Origin: Alkalicoccus urumqiensis
GTDB lineage: Bacteria; Bacillota; Bacilli; Bacillales; Salisediminibacteriaceae
DNA length: 64,000 nt
Assembly (NCBI RefSeq): GCF_002993335.1
Contig: NZ_PVNS01000011.1
Span: forward strand, 62,001-126,000
Direction: 5' to 3'
Each line of letters opens with the position of its first letter. The stretch's first letter is position 1. Below are positions 1 through 9,343 of the stretch, piece after piece. The translations under genes and the position numbers were made by a program. The notes beneath the pieces were generated by a model. That model saw nothing but the letters and a program-made list of their open reading frames with translations. It was not told the DNA's origin and searched no databases.

Positions 1-726
1 ATCCTCCGCCCCTTTATCGACCGCCACTTCTTCAATGCTGCTCGTAATGTGCAGCGGCACTTTCTGCGACAAGTCCTGCAGCAGCTCCTCTACCCCCTGC
101 CGGAGCGTTTTGTTTTTCAGCGCCGCCGGCCGGAGATGAAGCAGGAGCGCTCTCATTTCCAGCTGCGACTGGTTGATCATTTTTTCTATCATGTGAAGTT
201 TCTCTGCAAGCTCCGGTCCGGGCCTGGATTCGTTCACCGCCGCGATCATCATCGACGCAGCAAACAGCTGCTGACTGACAGAATCATGCAGCTCTCTTGC
301 AAGCCGTGTCCGCTCCTGAATGACAACTTCCTGCAGGCTTTTTTCCCGCTCCTCCGCTTTCTCTGAAGCGAGCTGCCTCGCCCGCTGCGTGAGCCGGTCC
401 ATCCGTTCCTGTAGAAGCGCAATTTTTTGATGGAGCGGGTCGGTTTCGCTCTGAGCCGCTGCCCCTTCGAGTGCAGCGTCGAGCCTTGCCTCCACCGCCT
501 GCTCGCGCTTCTGCCACAGCCGGGTGGCGCTGATGCCGAGAAGGCTGAGTGTGACGAGAATAACAAGAAGACTGAACAGGAAAAACGGCATGCCGAATAT
601 GCTTGTTGACCATAAAAGAGAGAAAGTGGCCTGCTCAAATGAGAAGACGGCTGCAGCAGTCAGCAGCAGCACCGCCCCGGTAAGAAGGCTTCCCGAAAGT
701 AAAAGCCATCTGCGCATCCAGCTCAT
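1..726 (-). CDS. liaS: Sensor histidine kinase, LiaS/VraS type (3' part beyond window)
   Basis: Membrane histidine kinase of a cell-envelope-stress two-component system. The visible N-terminal 242 residues hold two membrane segments (about 8-28 and 40-63) with a very short outer loop, a coiled-coil linker, and a HisKA_3 phosphoacceptor motif RELHDSVSQQLF with His147. The ATP-binding domain and the expected response regulator lie outside the window. The start ATG overlaps the liaF stop by four bases (ATGA), so translation is probably coupled. In this family LiaF inhibits LiaS until cell-wall antibiotics act; that role is family knowledge. Confidence 0.9.
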   Translation of the reverse strand, partial: MSWMRRWLLLSGSLLTGAVLLLTAAAVFSFEQATFSLLWSTSIFGMPFFLFSLLVILVTLSLLGISATRLWQKREQAVEARLDAALEGAAAQSETDPLHQKIALLQERMDRLTQRARQLASEKAEEREKSLQEVVIQERTRLARELHDSVSQQLFAASMMIAAVNESRPGPELAEKLHMIEKMINQSQLEMRALLLHLRPAALKNKTLRQGVEELLQDLSQKVPLHITSSIEEVAVDKGAED

Positions 727-1442
727 ATCCGCCTCACCTCCACATCGCCAAGCAGCATGGAGGTAATAATTTTCACACGGTTTTTCGCTGTGTCATACCC
801 TTCTGTCTGGTAATGCACCGAGGCATTCCAGAGTGTACCTTCCTCCTGATCAAGGAGGTGAAGCCTTCCATATACTACACTGTGAACCACCTGCAGTTCC
901 ACGTTATACGGCACGAGTATCTCCACTCTTCCGACGAGGTGCCGGACCGACACCACACACGTATCTCGGAGAACGGTGTTGCTTAAATCGATCCGTTTTG
1001 TTCCAACACCCGTCTGAAGATGTATATCCCGGAATCCGTAAGCTTCATGAGGCGTCTCCTGCCTGCCGAACAGCTGCGGTTTTAACAGAGGCTCTTTGTA
1101 AAGAAGCCCGCCGGCCGGCGTTTCAGACGGCATCGGCGTAAGGCTTTCCGGTTTCTTTTTCTGCTTCCGGTACTCCAGCAGCAGGAGCACGAGGACGGCC
1201 AGCAGGAAAAACTGCACGGCGAACAGGCTTAACAGTTGAAACAGCAGGCCGACGACGCCGACCCACATAAGAATTTTTCCGAACGTCGACGCATACTCTC
1301 TCCATCCAAAATAGACGAACGCGCCGAGAACCGCTGCGCCGATAAGCATTTCCGGGCCGCGGGCAAGCATCTCCAGAAAGAGAAACAGGAGCGTCAGCAG
1401 GATTACCGCCCTGAGACGCTCGGCAGGGATTTGTTTCAGCAT
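723..1442 (-). CDS. liaF: Cell-wall-active antibiotics response protein LiaF
   Basis: 239-residue membrane protein with hydrophobic segments in the first 100 residues and a soluble beta-rich C-terminal half (about 130-239), the usual LiaF/YvqF layout. In Firmicutes LiaF is the negative regulator of the LiaRS system. It lies between a PspA-like gene and liaS, overlapping liaS by four bases, which supports the assignment. The C-terminal domain looks complete, ending in a GDVEVRRI-type strand. Confidence 0.9.
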   Translation of the reverse strand: MLKQIPAERLRAVILLTLLFLFLEMLARGPEMLIGAAVLGAFVYFGWREYASTFGKILMWVGVVGLLFQLLSLFAVQFFLLAVLVLLLLEYRKQKKKPESLTPMPSETPAGGLLYKEPLLKPQLFGRQETPHEAYGFRDIHLQTGVGTKRIDLSNTVLRDTCVVSVRHLVGRVEILVPYNVELQVVHSVVYGRLHLLDQEEGTLWNASVHYQTEGYDTAKNRVKIITSMLLGDVEVRRI

Positions 1443-1487
1443 AACGCTCCTCCTTCCGAAATGACATCTTTTCTCAGCATAGCATGT

Positions 1488-2072
1488 TTAGTCGATGGTG
1501 TGGGAAGCAGATTCTTCTTTCTTTTTCTGCTTTAACAGCCTGAGCCGCTCTTCCATATGCGCCGTGGAGGACATATCGGGCTCCTCTTGAACCGGCGTTT
1601 CCTCTCTGCGGTTCCACGTTTTCATCTGCTGCCGGATATCTGCCGCTTTTTCCTTTGTCTCAAGCTCCATCAGTTCCAGTTCCTGGTCCGCCTGGCGGTG
1701 TCTCATCTCCTGAAACAGCAGATCCAGCTCCTTCAGCTGCTCTTCTGCCTCTTCCCGCACGCGCTTCGTTTTGTCCGCCTGACTCCGGAGCGCTTCCGTT
1801 TCCCGCTCCAGGTAGCGCATCATGTCACTTTCCTCCGCCTCTTCAGCGAGCTGGTATTCGTATGTCCTTTCCGCGAGCTGAACATCCAGCTCATCTTCCT
1901 TTTTACGAAGCATGCGGACACGCTCTTTCTGCTCACGAAGCTGCTTTTCTGCACTTGTCAGATTCGCCTGCTCCGGACGTGCTTCTGAAAACGGCACTTC
2001 CTCTTTTTTCTGCTGTACGCGTTCCCAGTCCTCTTTCATTACCTGTTTCATCCGTTCCCATAGGTTACTCAT
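1488..2072 (-). CDS. PspA/IM30-like coiled-coil protein (LiaH-like)
   Basis: Almost wholly helical, charged protein of 194 residues with heptad-like Glu/Arg/Lys-rich segments from about 40 to 160, as in PspA/IM30/LiaH membrane-protecting proteins. The start is the ATG at 2072 (MSNLWERMKQ) because GGGGAA lies just upstream; the longer reading frame begins inside the preceding gene. The upstream gene's stop overlaps this start by eight bases. Conserved PspA residues were not aligned, so the family call rests on composition and operon context with LiaF and LiaS. Confidence 0.75.
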   Translation of the reverse strand: MSNLWERMKQVMKEDWERVQQKKEEVPFSEARPEQANLTSAEKQLREQKERVRMLRKKEDELDVQLAERTYEYQLAEEAEESDMMRYLERETEALRSQADKTKRVREEAEEQLKELDLLFQEMRHRQADQELELMELETKEKAADIRQQMKTWNRREETPVQEEPDMSSTAHMEERLRLLKQKKKEESASHTID

Positions 2073-2352
2073 AGTGGAATTCCCCTTTCCTGTTCCAGCT
2101 CCGGTAGACGACATAAAGAAAATACAGTGCAGCTAGTCCGATCAGTGCAGAGCTCGTGCCGAGCATCAGTGTAATGGTAATGACTGCAAGCACAACCCAT
2201 GCCGCTTTTGCACCGGTAGATCTGCTTTCCTGAAATCGTGTGTACGATACGTACAAAAGCCAGGCTCCAAGTACGAACAACAGCATCGGTCCGAGCTGGC
2301 TGAGCACGATAAGTCCTGCAATAACGGCCGCCAGCAGTATAACTACTTTCAT
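2065..2352 (-). CDS. Small LiaI-like membrane protein (lmo0954-type)
   Basis: 95 residues with three or four closely spaced hydrophobic segments and a short charged C-terminus (RSWNRKGEFHYE). First gene of the lia-like operon, preceded by a good AGGGAGG ribosome site. Similar small membrane proteins precede pspA/liaF genes in Listeria and Bacillus and are thought to anchor the PspA-like protein at the membrane. Family assignment is by size, topology and position. Confidence 0.7.
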   Translation of the reverse strand: MKVVILLAAVIAGLIVLSQLGPMLLFVLGAWLLYVSYTRFQESRSTGAKAAWVVLAVITITLMLGTSSALIGLAALYFLYVVYRSWNRKGEFHYE

Positions 2353-2378
2353 GTGACTTCCTCCCTTCGAATGTACCT

Positions 2379-2969
2379 TTAGTTTACCGCGGTCACAGTT
2401 TTCCGGTAATGTGCTGCCGCCGTATTTCTGCTAGGACCCGGGGCGTACTGCGGAGCAGGTCCTGCGCCGTTCAAGTAGATGGGACGGTCGCTGCTTAAAT
2501 TGCCTGCTGCCGCTTCTGCAGCTCCGGCCTGCATTCTAGCACGGAAGAGAGCCGCTCCTGTCCGCTGTCTGTCGGGAGCGGGGTACGGATTGGAGGAGAG
2601 GGGCGCCGGAAGTTGCGGCAGCCGGTGGTCCGATGGCCTGGAAAGTTGGTTCGATAAGGCACGGCACGCGTTTCGATTTGGGCTGAAGATGGTCCGATAG
2701 AATGGACTTGGTCCGGAGAAGGCCGCTTCTGTTCCGCCAGGGGGCTGCGGTGTTCCGATAACGAGCCATGCTGGTCCGCTGGCTGCTGTTCCTGGTCCGG
2801 TGTTTTCGAATGACATCAAACTGCCGCTTCGAAGCGTTCGGCAGAGAAAACGGTGGTATTCGTTCTCCGCTTGGGGAAGCAGTCATGCAAACAGCGCCCG
2901 GCTTGAAATGCTGCAGCCCCTGGCATGCCTGCTTGGAGGAGGCTTTGGATTTCATACATTCTTATTAGT
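2379..2969. repeat. GC-rich intergenic region with repeat copy A
   Basis: 662-base gap between the lia-like operon and dat, without a credible gene. From about 2819 to the right end it shares two blocks with the repeat copies near 27900 and 35900: a cgcttcgaagcgttcggcag block (2824-2843), and the family right end GGATTT-ATACATTCTTATTAGT ending at 2969. It also has CAAACAGCGCCCGGCT (about 2888-2903) in common with copy B, but lacks the about 93-base GC-rich module present in the other two. The left border is not defined by sequence comparison. The right end abuts the dat terminator. Confidence 0.6.
2626..2801 (+). repeat. Degenerate array of TGGTCCGATA-like motifs
   Basis: Eight related decamer-like motifs occur in 176 bases: TGGTCCGAT (2626), TGGTTCGATAA (2647), TGGTCCGATA (2690), TGGTCCGGA (2709), TGTTCCGCC (2730), TGTTCCGATAAC (2751), TGGTCCGCT (2772) and TGGTCCGGT (2793). 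Spacing is irregular, about 19 to 43 bases, so this is a scattered family rather than a strict tandem repeat. It lies inside the GC-rich gap, left of repeat copy A. Confidence 0.65.
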
Positions 2970-2971
2970 GC

Positions 2972-3002
2972 AAAAGAACCGCCTTCCATGTGGAAGACGG
3001 CC
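2972..3002 (-). terminator. Rho-independent terminator of valS-dat operon
   Basis: On the minus strand, a stem GCCGTCTTCC / GGAAGGCGGT with a short loop is followed by TTCTTTTG, just after the dat stop. Confidence 0.8.
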
Positions 3003-3014
3003 TTTGAAGAATGA

Positions 3015-3863
3015 TTATTGATTTTGTTCCTTCCGGATCTGCTGCTGAAGCAGGTTACGGAGTTTCATGGTACCTGGAAAGCTGCTTCCTGTCGTTCTGC
3101 CGTTGATTTCACAGACCGGGGCAGCTTCAAGTGTTGTCGACGTGATAAAGACTTCCTCTGCATCAAACAGTGCATCGGTGGTGAACGTTTCTTCGACTAC
3201 CGGAATGTCTGCCTCTGCAGCTGCCCGGATGATCCGGTCCCGCGTGATGCCGTGTAAAATTCCTTCCGTCGCCGGGTGTGTGTACAGCGTCCCGCTGCGG
3301 AGGAGAAACACGTTCGTGCTGGACCCTTCCGTGACGATTCCGTCCCGGATGAGCAGTGCTTCTCTCGCTCCCTGCTCGACTGCCTCCTGCTTCGCGAGAA
3401 CGTTCGGCAGCAGGTTCAGCGATTTAATCCAGCACTGAGTCCACCGCTTATCTTCTGTCGTAATTACACGGATTCCGTTCTCCTGCTCTTCTTCCGGAAG
3501 CACCCGTGCCGGGGACACGATAATACTGAGCGCCGGGCGGTCCTCCTTGGGAAAAGCGTGATTTCTTGGATGAATGCCCCGTGTAATCTGCAGGTAAATC
3601 TCCGCTTCTTCTCCGCCCGAGCGCTCGAGCGCTTCAAGAAGAAGTGCTTCAAGCTCTTCCCTCGGCATCGGCAGCGTCAGCCGCACTGCGGCGGCACTTT
3701 TCTCCAGCCGGTCCAGGTGATCTTCCATTGCGAATGGCATGCCGCTGTATACCCGGATCACTTCGTAAATGCCATCGCCGAACTGATGCCCGCGTTCCTG
3801 AATCGGGATCACCGCTGTATCCGGATCAATAAACGAGCCGTTGTACCATGCGGTCATTTTCAT
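3015..3863 (-). CDS. dat: D-amino acid aminotransferase (D-alanine transaminase)
   Basis: Class IV PLP aminotransferase of 282 residues, the length of the Bacillus sp. YM-1 enzyme. Lys147 in IKSLNLL is the predicted PLP lysine, and the [12 protein letters not shown] motif supplies Arg100 and His102, the carboxylate-binding pair of D-amino acid transaminases rather than branched-chain enzymes. It interconverts D-Ala and D-Glu with their keto acids for peptidoglycan or poly-gamma-glutamate supply. Start ATG overlaps the valS stop as ATGA, and no separate promoter is visible, so it is probably expressed from the valS T-box leader. Confidence 0.92.
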   Translation of the reverse strand: MKMTAWYNGSFIDPDTAVIPIQERGHQFGDGIYEVIRVYSGMPFAMEDHLDRLEKSAAAVRLTLPMPREELEALLLEALERSGGEEAEIYLQITRGIHPRNHAFPKEDRPALSIIVSPARVLPEEEQENGIRVITTEDKRWTQCWIKSLNLLPNVLAKQEAVEQGAREALLIRDGIVTEGSSTNVFLLRSGTLYTHPATEGILHGITRDRIIRAAAEADIPVVEETFTTDALFDAEEVFITSTTLEAAPVCEINGRTTGSSFPGTMKLRNLLQQQIRKEQNQ

Positions 3864-6502
3864 GACTGCTTCAATTCCTGAATGCGTGCTTCCACATTCT
3901 TACGCTGCTCCAGGTACTCGGTTTCTTTCTTTCGTTCTTCTTCGACGACCTTTGCCGGAGCTTTGGCGGTAAACCCTTCGTTGGAAAGTTTTTTCTGGAC
4001 GCGGGTGACTTCACCGTCCAGCCGCTTTTTCTCTCCTTCGAGCCGTTCGATTTCTGCATCGATATCCAGAAGACCTTCCAGCGGCATGTACAGTTCTACG
4101 CCGGCAAGAATCGAAGACATCGCTTTTTCCGGCACCTCCACGTTTGTATCGAGCGTCAGCGTCGACGGGTTGCAGAACTTCTCCAGATACGCACGGCCGC
4201 GCTCGAGCTGGTCGAGCACTTCCGGGCTGCCCGCTTTTACAATCAGCTGAATCTCACGTGACATCGGCACGTTTAATTCCGAGCGTGTGTTCCGCACCGA
4301 GCGGATGATTTCCTGAAGCAGCTCCATGTCTGAACGGGATTGACTGCTGCTGTATTCGTTCTCCTCCGGCCAGGCTGCTGTCGTGATCGACGGACCTTCG
4401 TGCGGAAGGTGCTGCCAGACTTCTTCGGTGATGAACGGCATAAACGGATGCAGCAGCCGCATCGTCCGGTCCAGGACATAGGCGAGTACGGAGCGTGTTG
4501 TATGCTTGGCGTTCTCATCCTCTCCATTCAGCGGAAGCTTTGCCATTTCAATATACCAGTCACAGAAATCGTCCCAGATAAAGTTGTACAGCGCTCGGCC
4601 GACTTCGCCGAATTCATACTGTTCGATGAATTTCGTGACGTGCGTAATCGTTTCGTTCAGACGGGTCAGAATCCACTCATCGGCGATCGTTTTCTCTCCG
4701 CTGATGTCGATCTCCTCATAGGTCAATCCGTCCAGATTCATGAGTGCAAACCGGGAGGCATTCCAGATTTTATTCCCGAAATTCCAGTTGGCTTCGACTT
4801 TATCCCAGTAAAAACGGAGGTCATTCCCCGGTGTACTTCCTGTAGAAAGGAAGAAACGGAGCGCATCGGCACCGTATTTATCGATGACATCCATCGGATC
4901 GACACCATTGCCGAGCGACTTACTCATCTTTCTGCCTTCGGAATCGCGGACGAGTCCGTGGATCAGAACATCTTTAAACGGACGCTGTCCTGTGAAATGC
5001 TGGCCCTGGAAAATCATCCGTGCGACCCAGAAGTAAATGATATCGTAGCCGGTAACGAGCGCATCGGTCGGATAATACCGCTTAAAATCATCGGACTGCT
5101 CATCCGGCCAGCCCATCGTAGAAAACGGCCATAGTGCAGAAGAGAACCACGTATCCAGCACATCGTCATCCTGTTCCCAGTTTTCCGGATCTTCCGGTGC
5201 GTTTCTGCCGACATACAGCTCGCCGGTTTCTTTGTGGTACCAGGCAGGAATGCGGTGGCCCCACCAGAGCTGCCTGGAAATGCACCAGTCCCGGATATTT
5301 TCAATCCAGTGAAGGTACGTTTTCTCAAAACGGTCCGGAACGAAGTGGACTTTCTCTTCTTCTTTCTGCAGCTGAATCGCCTGTTCCGCAAGCGGCTCCA
5401 TTTTAACGAACCACTGCGTTGACAGGTACGGCTCGACGACTGCGCCGCTCCGCTCGGAGTGTCCGACGCTGTGGTCATGGTCTTCAATGTCAAAGAGAAT
5501 TCCCGCTTCCTGCAGGTCTTTCGTAATCTGCTTCCGGCAGGCGAACCGGTCGAGCCCTTCATATTTACCGGCGTTTTCATTCATGACGCCGGACTCATCC
5601 ATGACGAGCACACGCTCCAGAGCGTGCCGTGTGCCGATGTCAAAGTCGTTCGGATCATGCGCCGGCGTAATTTTGACGGCTCCGGAGCCGAAGTCCTGAT
5701 CCACGTAATCATCAGCAACGATGGGAATGCGGCGGCCGATAATCGGCAGTTCCACCGTTTTACCGATCAGATGGCTGTAGCGCTCGTCTTCCGGATGAAC
5801 GGCGACAGCCGTATCCCCGAGCATCGTTTCCGGACGCGTCGTCGCCACTTCAATATGACCGCTTCCGTCTGCGAGTGGATAGCGCATGTGGTAAAACGCA
5901 CCTTTGACATCTTTGTAAATAACCTCAATGTCGGAAAGAGCCGTCTGCGTCGACGGATCCCAGTTTATAATGTACTCGCCGCGGTAGATCAGCCCTTCTT
6001 CATAAAGTCGGACAAACACTTCTTTTACCGCGTCGGACAAGCCGTCATCCAGCGTGAAACGTTCCCTGGAGTAATCGAGGGAAAGTCCCATTTTCGCCCA
6101 CTGGCTGCGGATAAACGAGGCGTACTCTTCTTTCCAATCCCAGCTCCGTTCTAAAAACGCTTCCCGGCCGAGGCCGGACAATGTCAGTCCTTCTTCACGG
6201 AGTTTGCCGGCCACTTTGGCCTGCGTGGCAATGCCGGCATGATCCATTCCAGGCAGCCACAGTGCATCATAGCCCTGCATCCGCTTGGTTCGCACGAGAA
6301 TGTCCTGCAGGGTCGTATCCCACGCATGGCCGAGGTGCAGTCTCCCTGTCACGTTCGGCGGTGGAATTACGACCGTATACGCTTCTTTCTCTTTGTCTTT
6401 TCCTGCTTCAAAGAACCCGTTATCCACCCAGTACTGATACCATTTTGCTTCTGTTTCCTGAGGGTTGTATTTTGGTGCCATCGATATATCCTGCTGTTCC
6501 AT
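3860..6502 (-). CDS. valS: Valyl-tRNA synthetase
   Basis: Class Ia aminoacyl-tRNA synthetase charging tRNA-Val. It has the HIGH-type motif HLGH (residues 56-59) after PPPNVTGR, the KMSKS motif in [11 protein letters not shown], the editing domain between them, an anticodon-binding domain, and the C-terminal coiled-coil arm of about 70 residues typical of ValRS. The start is placed at the ATG at 6502 because AGGAGGCAGGAGAA precedes it directly; nine extra upstream codons are read by the longer frame. Length 880 residues matches the family. Followed by dat with a four-base overlap. Confidence 0.97.
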   Translation of the reverse strand: MEQQDISMAPKYNPQETEAKWYQYWVDNGFFEAGKDKEKEAYTVVIPPPNVTGRLHLGHAWDTTLQDILVRTKRMQGYDALWLPGMDHAGIATQAKVAGKLREEGLTLSGLGREAFLERSWDWKEEYASFIRSQWAKMGLSLDYSRERFTLDDGLSDAVKEVFVRLYEEGLIYRGEYIINWDPSTQTALSDIEVIYKDVKGAFYHMRYPLADGSGHIEVATTRPETMLGDTAVAVHPEDERYSHLIGKTVELPIIGRRIPIVADDYVDQDFGSGAVKITPAHDPNDFDIGTRHALERVLVMDESGVMNENAGKYEGLDRFACRKQITKDLQEAGILFDIEDHDHSVGHSERSGAVVEPYLSTQWFVKMEPLAEQAIQLQKEEEKVHFVPDRFEKTYLHWIENIRDWCISRQLWWGHRIPAWYHKETGELYVGRNAPEDPENWEQDDDVLDTWFSSALWPFSTMGWPDEQSDDFKRYYPTDALVTGYDIIYFWVARMIFQGQHFTGQRPFKDVLIHGLVRDSEGRKMSKSLGNGVDPMDVIDKYGADALRFFLSTGSTPGNDLRFYWDKVEANWNFGNKIWNASRFALMNLDGLTYEEIDISGEKTIADEWILTRLNETITHVTKFIEQYEFGEVGRALYNFIWDDFCDWYIEMAKLPLNGEDENAKHTTRSVLAYVLDRTMRLLHPFMPFITEEVWQHLPHEGPSITTAAWPEENEYSSSQSRSDMELLQEIIRSVRNTRSELNVPMSREIQLIVKAGSPEVLDQLERGRAYLEKFCNPSTLTLDTNVEVPEKAMSSILAGVELYMPLEGLLDIDAEIERLEGEKKRLDGEVTRVQKKLSNEGFTAKAPAKVVEEERKKETEYLEQRKNVEARIQELKQS

Positions 6503-6535
6503 TTCTCCTGCCTCCTTCAAAAATTGCATACAAAA

Positions 6536-6780
6536 AGCCCTCCTGCGTCAAAGGACGAAGAGGGCTGGTTATCCCCGCGGTACCACCTTTGTTTACAGCG
6601 CTGCACGCTGTACACTCCCGGCCGTAACGTGGCTGAACCGGCAGCAGGTACTCCATTCCCCGCTGCAGCTCCGGGGCGACCTTCCTGCATTCCTTCCGGG
6701 ACAGCCTTTCAGCGGCCATCCGGCCGGCGGTCCTCTCTGTCAGAATTCCAGCAGTACTCTTCCCCTTCTTCGCTGTTCTC
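6536..6780 (-). promoter_or_regulatory. T-box leader of valS (valine-responsive)
   Basis: The minus strand carries the T-box sequence AGGTGGTACCGCGG (about 6575-6590), followed by a terminator, AGCCCTCTTCG to GAGGGCTTTTTG, at about 6536-6566. Upstream stem I material contains a candidate GUC specifier codon at 6678-6680 (context AAGGTCGCC). Uncharged tRNA-Val would pair with the specifier and the T-box bulge to prevent termination. The specifier is assigned by position and fit to the downstream gene; the full stem I fold was not computed. Confidence 0.92.
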
Positions 6781-6787
6781 TATCCGT

Positions 6788-6816
6788 ATTTTACAATGCC
6801 CCTGCCCGGGAATCAA
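6788..6816 (-). promoter_or_regulatory. SigA-type promoter of valS T-box leader
   Basis: -35 TTGATT (6811-6816) and -10 TAAAAT (6788-6793) with a 17-base spacer. The -35 box lies right at the end of the upstream Nudix gene. Confidence 0.75.
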
Positions 6817-7280
6817 CCTTCTTCCTGCTGCTTTTGAAAAAGCGTCAGAAAGTGGGCATGATTTCTCCGTTTGTTCTGCGGAAGCGCATCGAGTTTGAAC
6901 CAGTCAAGTGCTTCGGTTTCCTCATCGCCTTCAGAAAGCGGCTGTTCCGGATCGAGGGCGGTATACAGCGCCGTTACCGCATAGTACGGATCGCCGTTCG
7001 GCGCGGTAACGAAATAGTCCTCTCCGCTGAAAACGTTGAATAGCTGCAGTTCCGCCGGATCAAGTGCCACCCCTGTCTCTTCTTTCATCTCCCGGACTGC
7101 AGTCTCTTCAAAACGCTCTCCAAGCTCCATTAACCCCCCGGGAAGTCCCCACTCCCCGTCATCCCGTTTCTGCAGCAGCACTTCATTTCGTTCTGCATTA
7201 TACAAAATGATGCACGAGCCCGGCAGCAGAAGTGGGTACTGGCCGACGTTTTTACGCAGATATTGATAATAACTTCCCAT
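6813..7280 (-). CDS. Nudix hydrolase
   Basis: 155-residue Nudix protein. The Nudix box spans about residues 49-71 with the pattern GGLMELGERFEE then REMKEETGV, giving the metal-binding REUXEE glutamates. N-terminal QYLRKNVG and the short length resemble ADP-ribose or nucleotide diphosphate-cleaving housekeeping Nudix enzymes; the substrate cannot be told. It sits between valS and a divergent sigma/anti-sigma pair, a place occupied by spoVID and ysxE in B. subtilis. Confidence 0.88.
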   Translation of the reverse strand: MGSYYQYLRKNVGQYPLLLPGSCIILYNAERNEVLLQKRDDGEWGLPGGLMELGERFEETAVREMKEETGVALDPAELQLFNVFSGEDYFVTAPNGDPYYAVTALYTALDPEQPLSEGDEETEALDWFKLDALPQNKRRNHAHFLTLFQKQQEEG

Positions 7281-7313
7281 CTGGATATCCCTCCCAATTA
7301 TCGCTGTACAAAC

Positions 7314-7342
7314 TTCATCCTGCTGCTTTCTTATGCTACACT
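7314..7342 (+). promoter_or_regulatory. Candidate promoter of ECF-like sigma operon
   Basis: TTCATC (7314-7319), 17-base spacer, TACACT (7337-7342), 23 bases before the start codon. A SigA-like pattern with a weak -35; no autoregulated ECF consensus (AAC near -35, CGT near -10) is obvious. Confidence 0.45.
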
Positions 7343-7365
7343 GAATCTGGAAGGAGGGAAACCTT

Positions 7366-7770
7366 ATGTCTCAGACACTCGATGGTTCGATGAAACCGCT
7401 CGCAGAATGGGCGGAAGTGCAGGATGACCGCATCGCAGCGGCGGCCGTTGCCTACGGAGTCGAGGAAACGCTCGATGAACTTTTGAAAACGTGGATGCAT
7501 CAGGCATTTCAAGCTGACCTGTCTTCCGATCTGAAGCTGTGGGACCTTCTCTTTACACTGTTTGAACAGGAGAACATTCATCCGGAAGAAGGAGAACGGC
7601 GAAAACTGAATGTGCTCGAGCCTGAAGCGAAAAGAGCCGTTGCAGCTTACAGCTATGCAGAACTGCCTCTTCCCTTTACCGCACAGCTGATCCAGTCCGG
7701 TGAAACGGAAACCGAAACACGCATCATTCAGTCGCTTCAATACATACGCACCTGCTTTCCAGAGGATTAG
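7366..7770 (+). CDS. Short, diverged ECF-type sigma factor-like protein
   Basis: 134 residues, shorter than usual ECF sigma factors (about 160-190). Residues about 32-69 (VEETLDELLKTW then DLSSDLKLWDLLF) resemble region 2.2-2.4, and residues about 84-130 (LEPEAKRAVAAY, LPLPFTAQLI, ETETRIIQSLQYIR) follow the region 4 helix-turn-helix pattern. Both are far from consensus. A strong AGGAGGG precedes the start. The next gene has a zinc anti-sigma motif, which is the best support for a sigma role. It could have lost promoter-binding ability and act only as a partner of the anti-sigma. Confidence 0.6.
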   Translation: MSQTLDGSMKPLAEWAEVQDDRIAAAAVAYGVEETLDELLKTWMHQAFQADLSSDLKLWDLLFTLFEQENIHPEEGERRKLNVLEPEAKRAVAAYSYAELPLPFTAQLIQSGETETETRIIQSLQYIRTCFPED

Positions 7771-7784
7771 GAGGAAACCGATCA

Positions 7785-9341
7785 ATGATGTGCCGCGACT
7801 GCTCTGCCATGCTTCTCCGATATATGCAGAATCCCGAAGCTTACCCCGACTGCAGGAGGCACCTCAGCCAATGTGCCTCCTGCAGGGAAGCCTACGATGA
7901 TGTCCGCAGGCAGCACCGGGCATTTTACCAGGAGGGCCGGTTTGCCAAAAAAGGAGCCGCTTATCAGCTGAAAGAAAGCATTCCCGAAGGCTTCAACCGG
8001 ACGAATGCACAAAAAACTTACCTCAAATGGCTGAAACTCAGCCCGATCCTGCTCCTGCCTCTTTTGGTTGCCGCCCTCTTTCTGTTTTATCCCCAGGCGT
8101 ATTACTGGGCGGCGGATTACACCCCGCTCGACTACGACCCGCTCGAACGGATGCAGGCAGAAGGCATCATCGTGGACGCCTCCGCCGAAGCGGAAACGGA
8201 AGAGGTTATCGTCCGGCTGACCGAAGTGGCTGCCGATGAAAACCAGACACACGTGTATTTCGAAATGGAATCTGTAAACGGAGAGGATATCTACGAACCG
8301 TTTATTTATTTTTCAGCCGTGGAAGTAGAAAACTCATCAGAACTGTGGCCTGATCACGCTTCCGGTGATGGCATGATGAATATCGAAGGGATGGAGACGA
8401 TTTCTCAGGAAAACGGCGTTCACCGTGGGCGGATTATGTACCCGCCGATCAATGGAGAGAAGGAAACGGTGGAAATGCGCTTCATTTCCGCTGCGAAAAA
8501 CGTCGCTGACCATCCCGAGGACCGGGCGGTGGATGAAATCCCCCTTGACGTGTCACTGGAAGAAGAGATCATCAAACAACCGGTGGACGTGTATACGCTC
8601 CCGGATGCGGAGATTTCCGGCGAAGCAGGGACCATTACTCTTGAAGAGATGTACGTCGGCCCAACGAGCACACGGATTACGTATGAACGAAGCAGGGCGG
8701 AGGCCCGTTCCGATATGCCACAGAACCACATGGAGCGGTTTATTCCCTATGAAGCTGAGGTTAAGGGCACGACGTTTTCTCTGCTTGAAACGTATCAAGT
8801 TCTTTCACGGGATGATGGAAAAGAGGCATTTTATTTAGAAAGTACGATGTATCATGATAACGAGCCACTCTCCTTTCAGCTGGGGAACTACCTTTTATAT
8901 CATCGGGGAACGCATCTGGAAGAAGAGATTGCAGAAGAAGATACTGAGGGGTTTTATGACGTGCCGTACGGCCGGGTGCATTTTTATAAAGACACCAATG
9001 AAACCGGGGAAACACTCGTTGTAGAGGTAGAAGAGGCCGAACGGAACCGCTTTGGCAATTTTCAATTTCAACTGCAGGACGGGACCTCCTCTTTACCCGT
9101 CCAGCACGACGACCAAAGCGCGTATTTCACGACGATTGACGGGGAAGAAATCGACCAGGAAAGCATATACAGCCTTTCTGCAATGGAGCGGGTAAACATG
9201 CTCAATCATCTTACCCGCTTTACATTTGAGCTGAACCCGTCCCGGTCCGATACACTTACGCTGATCAATTCCCACTACGTAGAACTGATCGAGCGGGAAG
9301 AGGAAATGACTATCGAAGCAGAACCGTATACGCATAACTAA
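7785..9341 (+). CDS. Transmembrane anti-sigma factor with zinc-motif N-terminus
   Basis: 518 residues. The N-terminal cytoplasmic part has the ZAS motif HLSQCASC (H-x3-C-x2-C, about residues 27-34) with an earlier CRDC, typical of anti-sigma domains. One membrane segment lies at about residues 86-104, followed by about 410 acidic extracytoplasmic residues of DUF4179-like character. Its AGGAGG site overlaps the end of the preceding sigma-like gene, so the two form an operon. The large outer domain probably senses an envelope signal; the signal is unknown. Confidence 0.75.
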   Translation: MMCRDCSAMLLRYMQNPEAYPDCRRHLSQCASCREAYDDVRRQHRAFYQEGRFAKKGAAYQLKESIPEGFNRTNAQKTYLKWLKLSPILLLPLLVAALFLFYPQAYYWAADYTPLDYDPLERMQAEGIIVDASAEAETEEVIVRLTEVAADENQTHVYFEMESVNGEDIYEPFIYFSAVEVENSSELWPDHASGDGMMNIEGMETISQENGVHRGRIMYPPINGEKETVEMRFISAAKNVADHPEDRAVDEIPLDVSLEEEIIKQPVDVYTLPDAEISGEAGTITLEEMYVGPTSTRITYERSRAEARSDMPQNHMERFIPYEAEVKGTTFSLLETYQVLSRDDGKEAFYLESTMYHDNEPLSFQLGNYLLYHRGTHLEEEIAEEDTEGFYDVPYGRVHFYKDTNETGETLVVEVEEAERNRFGNFQFQLQDGTSSLPVQHDDQSAYFTTIDGEEIDQESIYSLSAMERVNMLNHLTRFTFELNPSRSDTLTLINSHYVELIEREEEMTIEAEPYTHN

Positions 9342-9343
9342 AA

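Noticed and set aside
2379-2819. 146-codon minus-strand open frame in the GC-rich gap
   Set aside because: Proline/alanine/arginine-rich low-complexity translation, no ribosome site, and overlaps the motif array; better explained by base composition.
6420-6719. 99-codon minus-strand frame upstream of valS
   Set aside because: Covers the T-box leader and terminator; the RNA structure explains the sequence.
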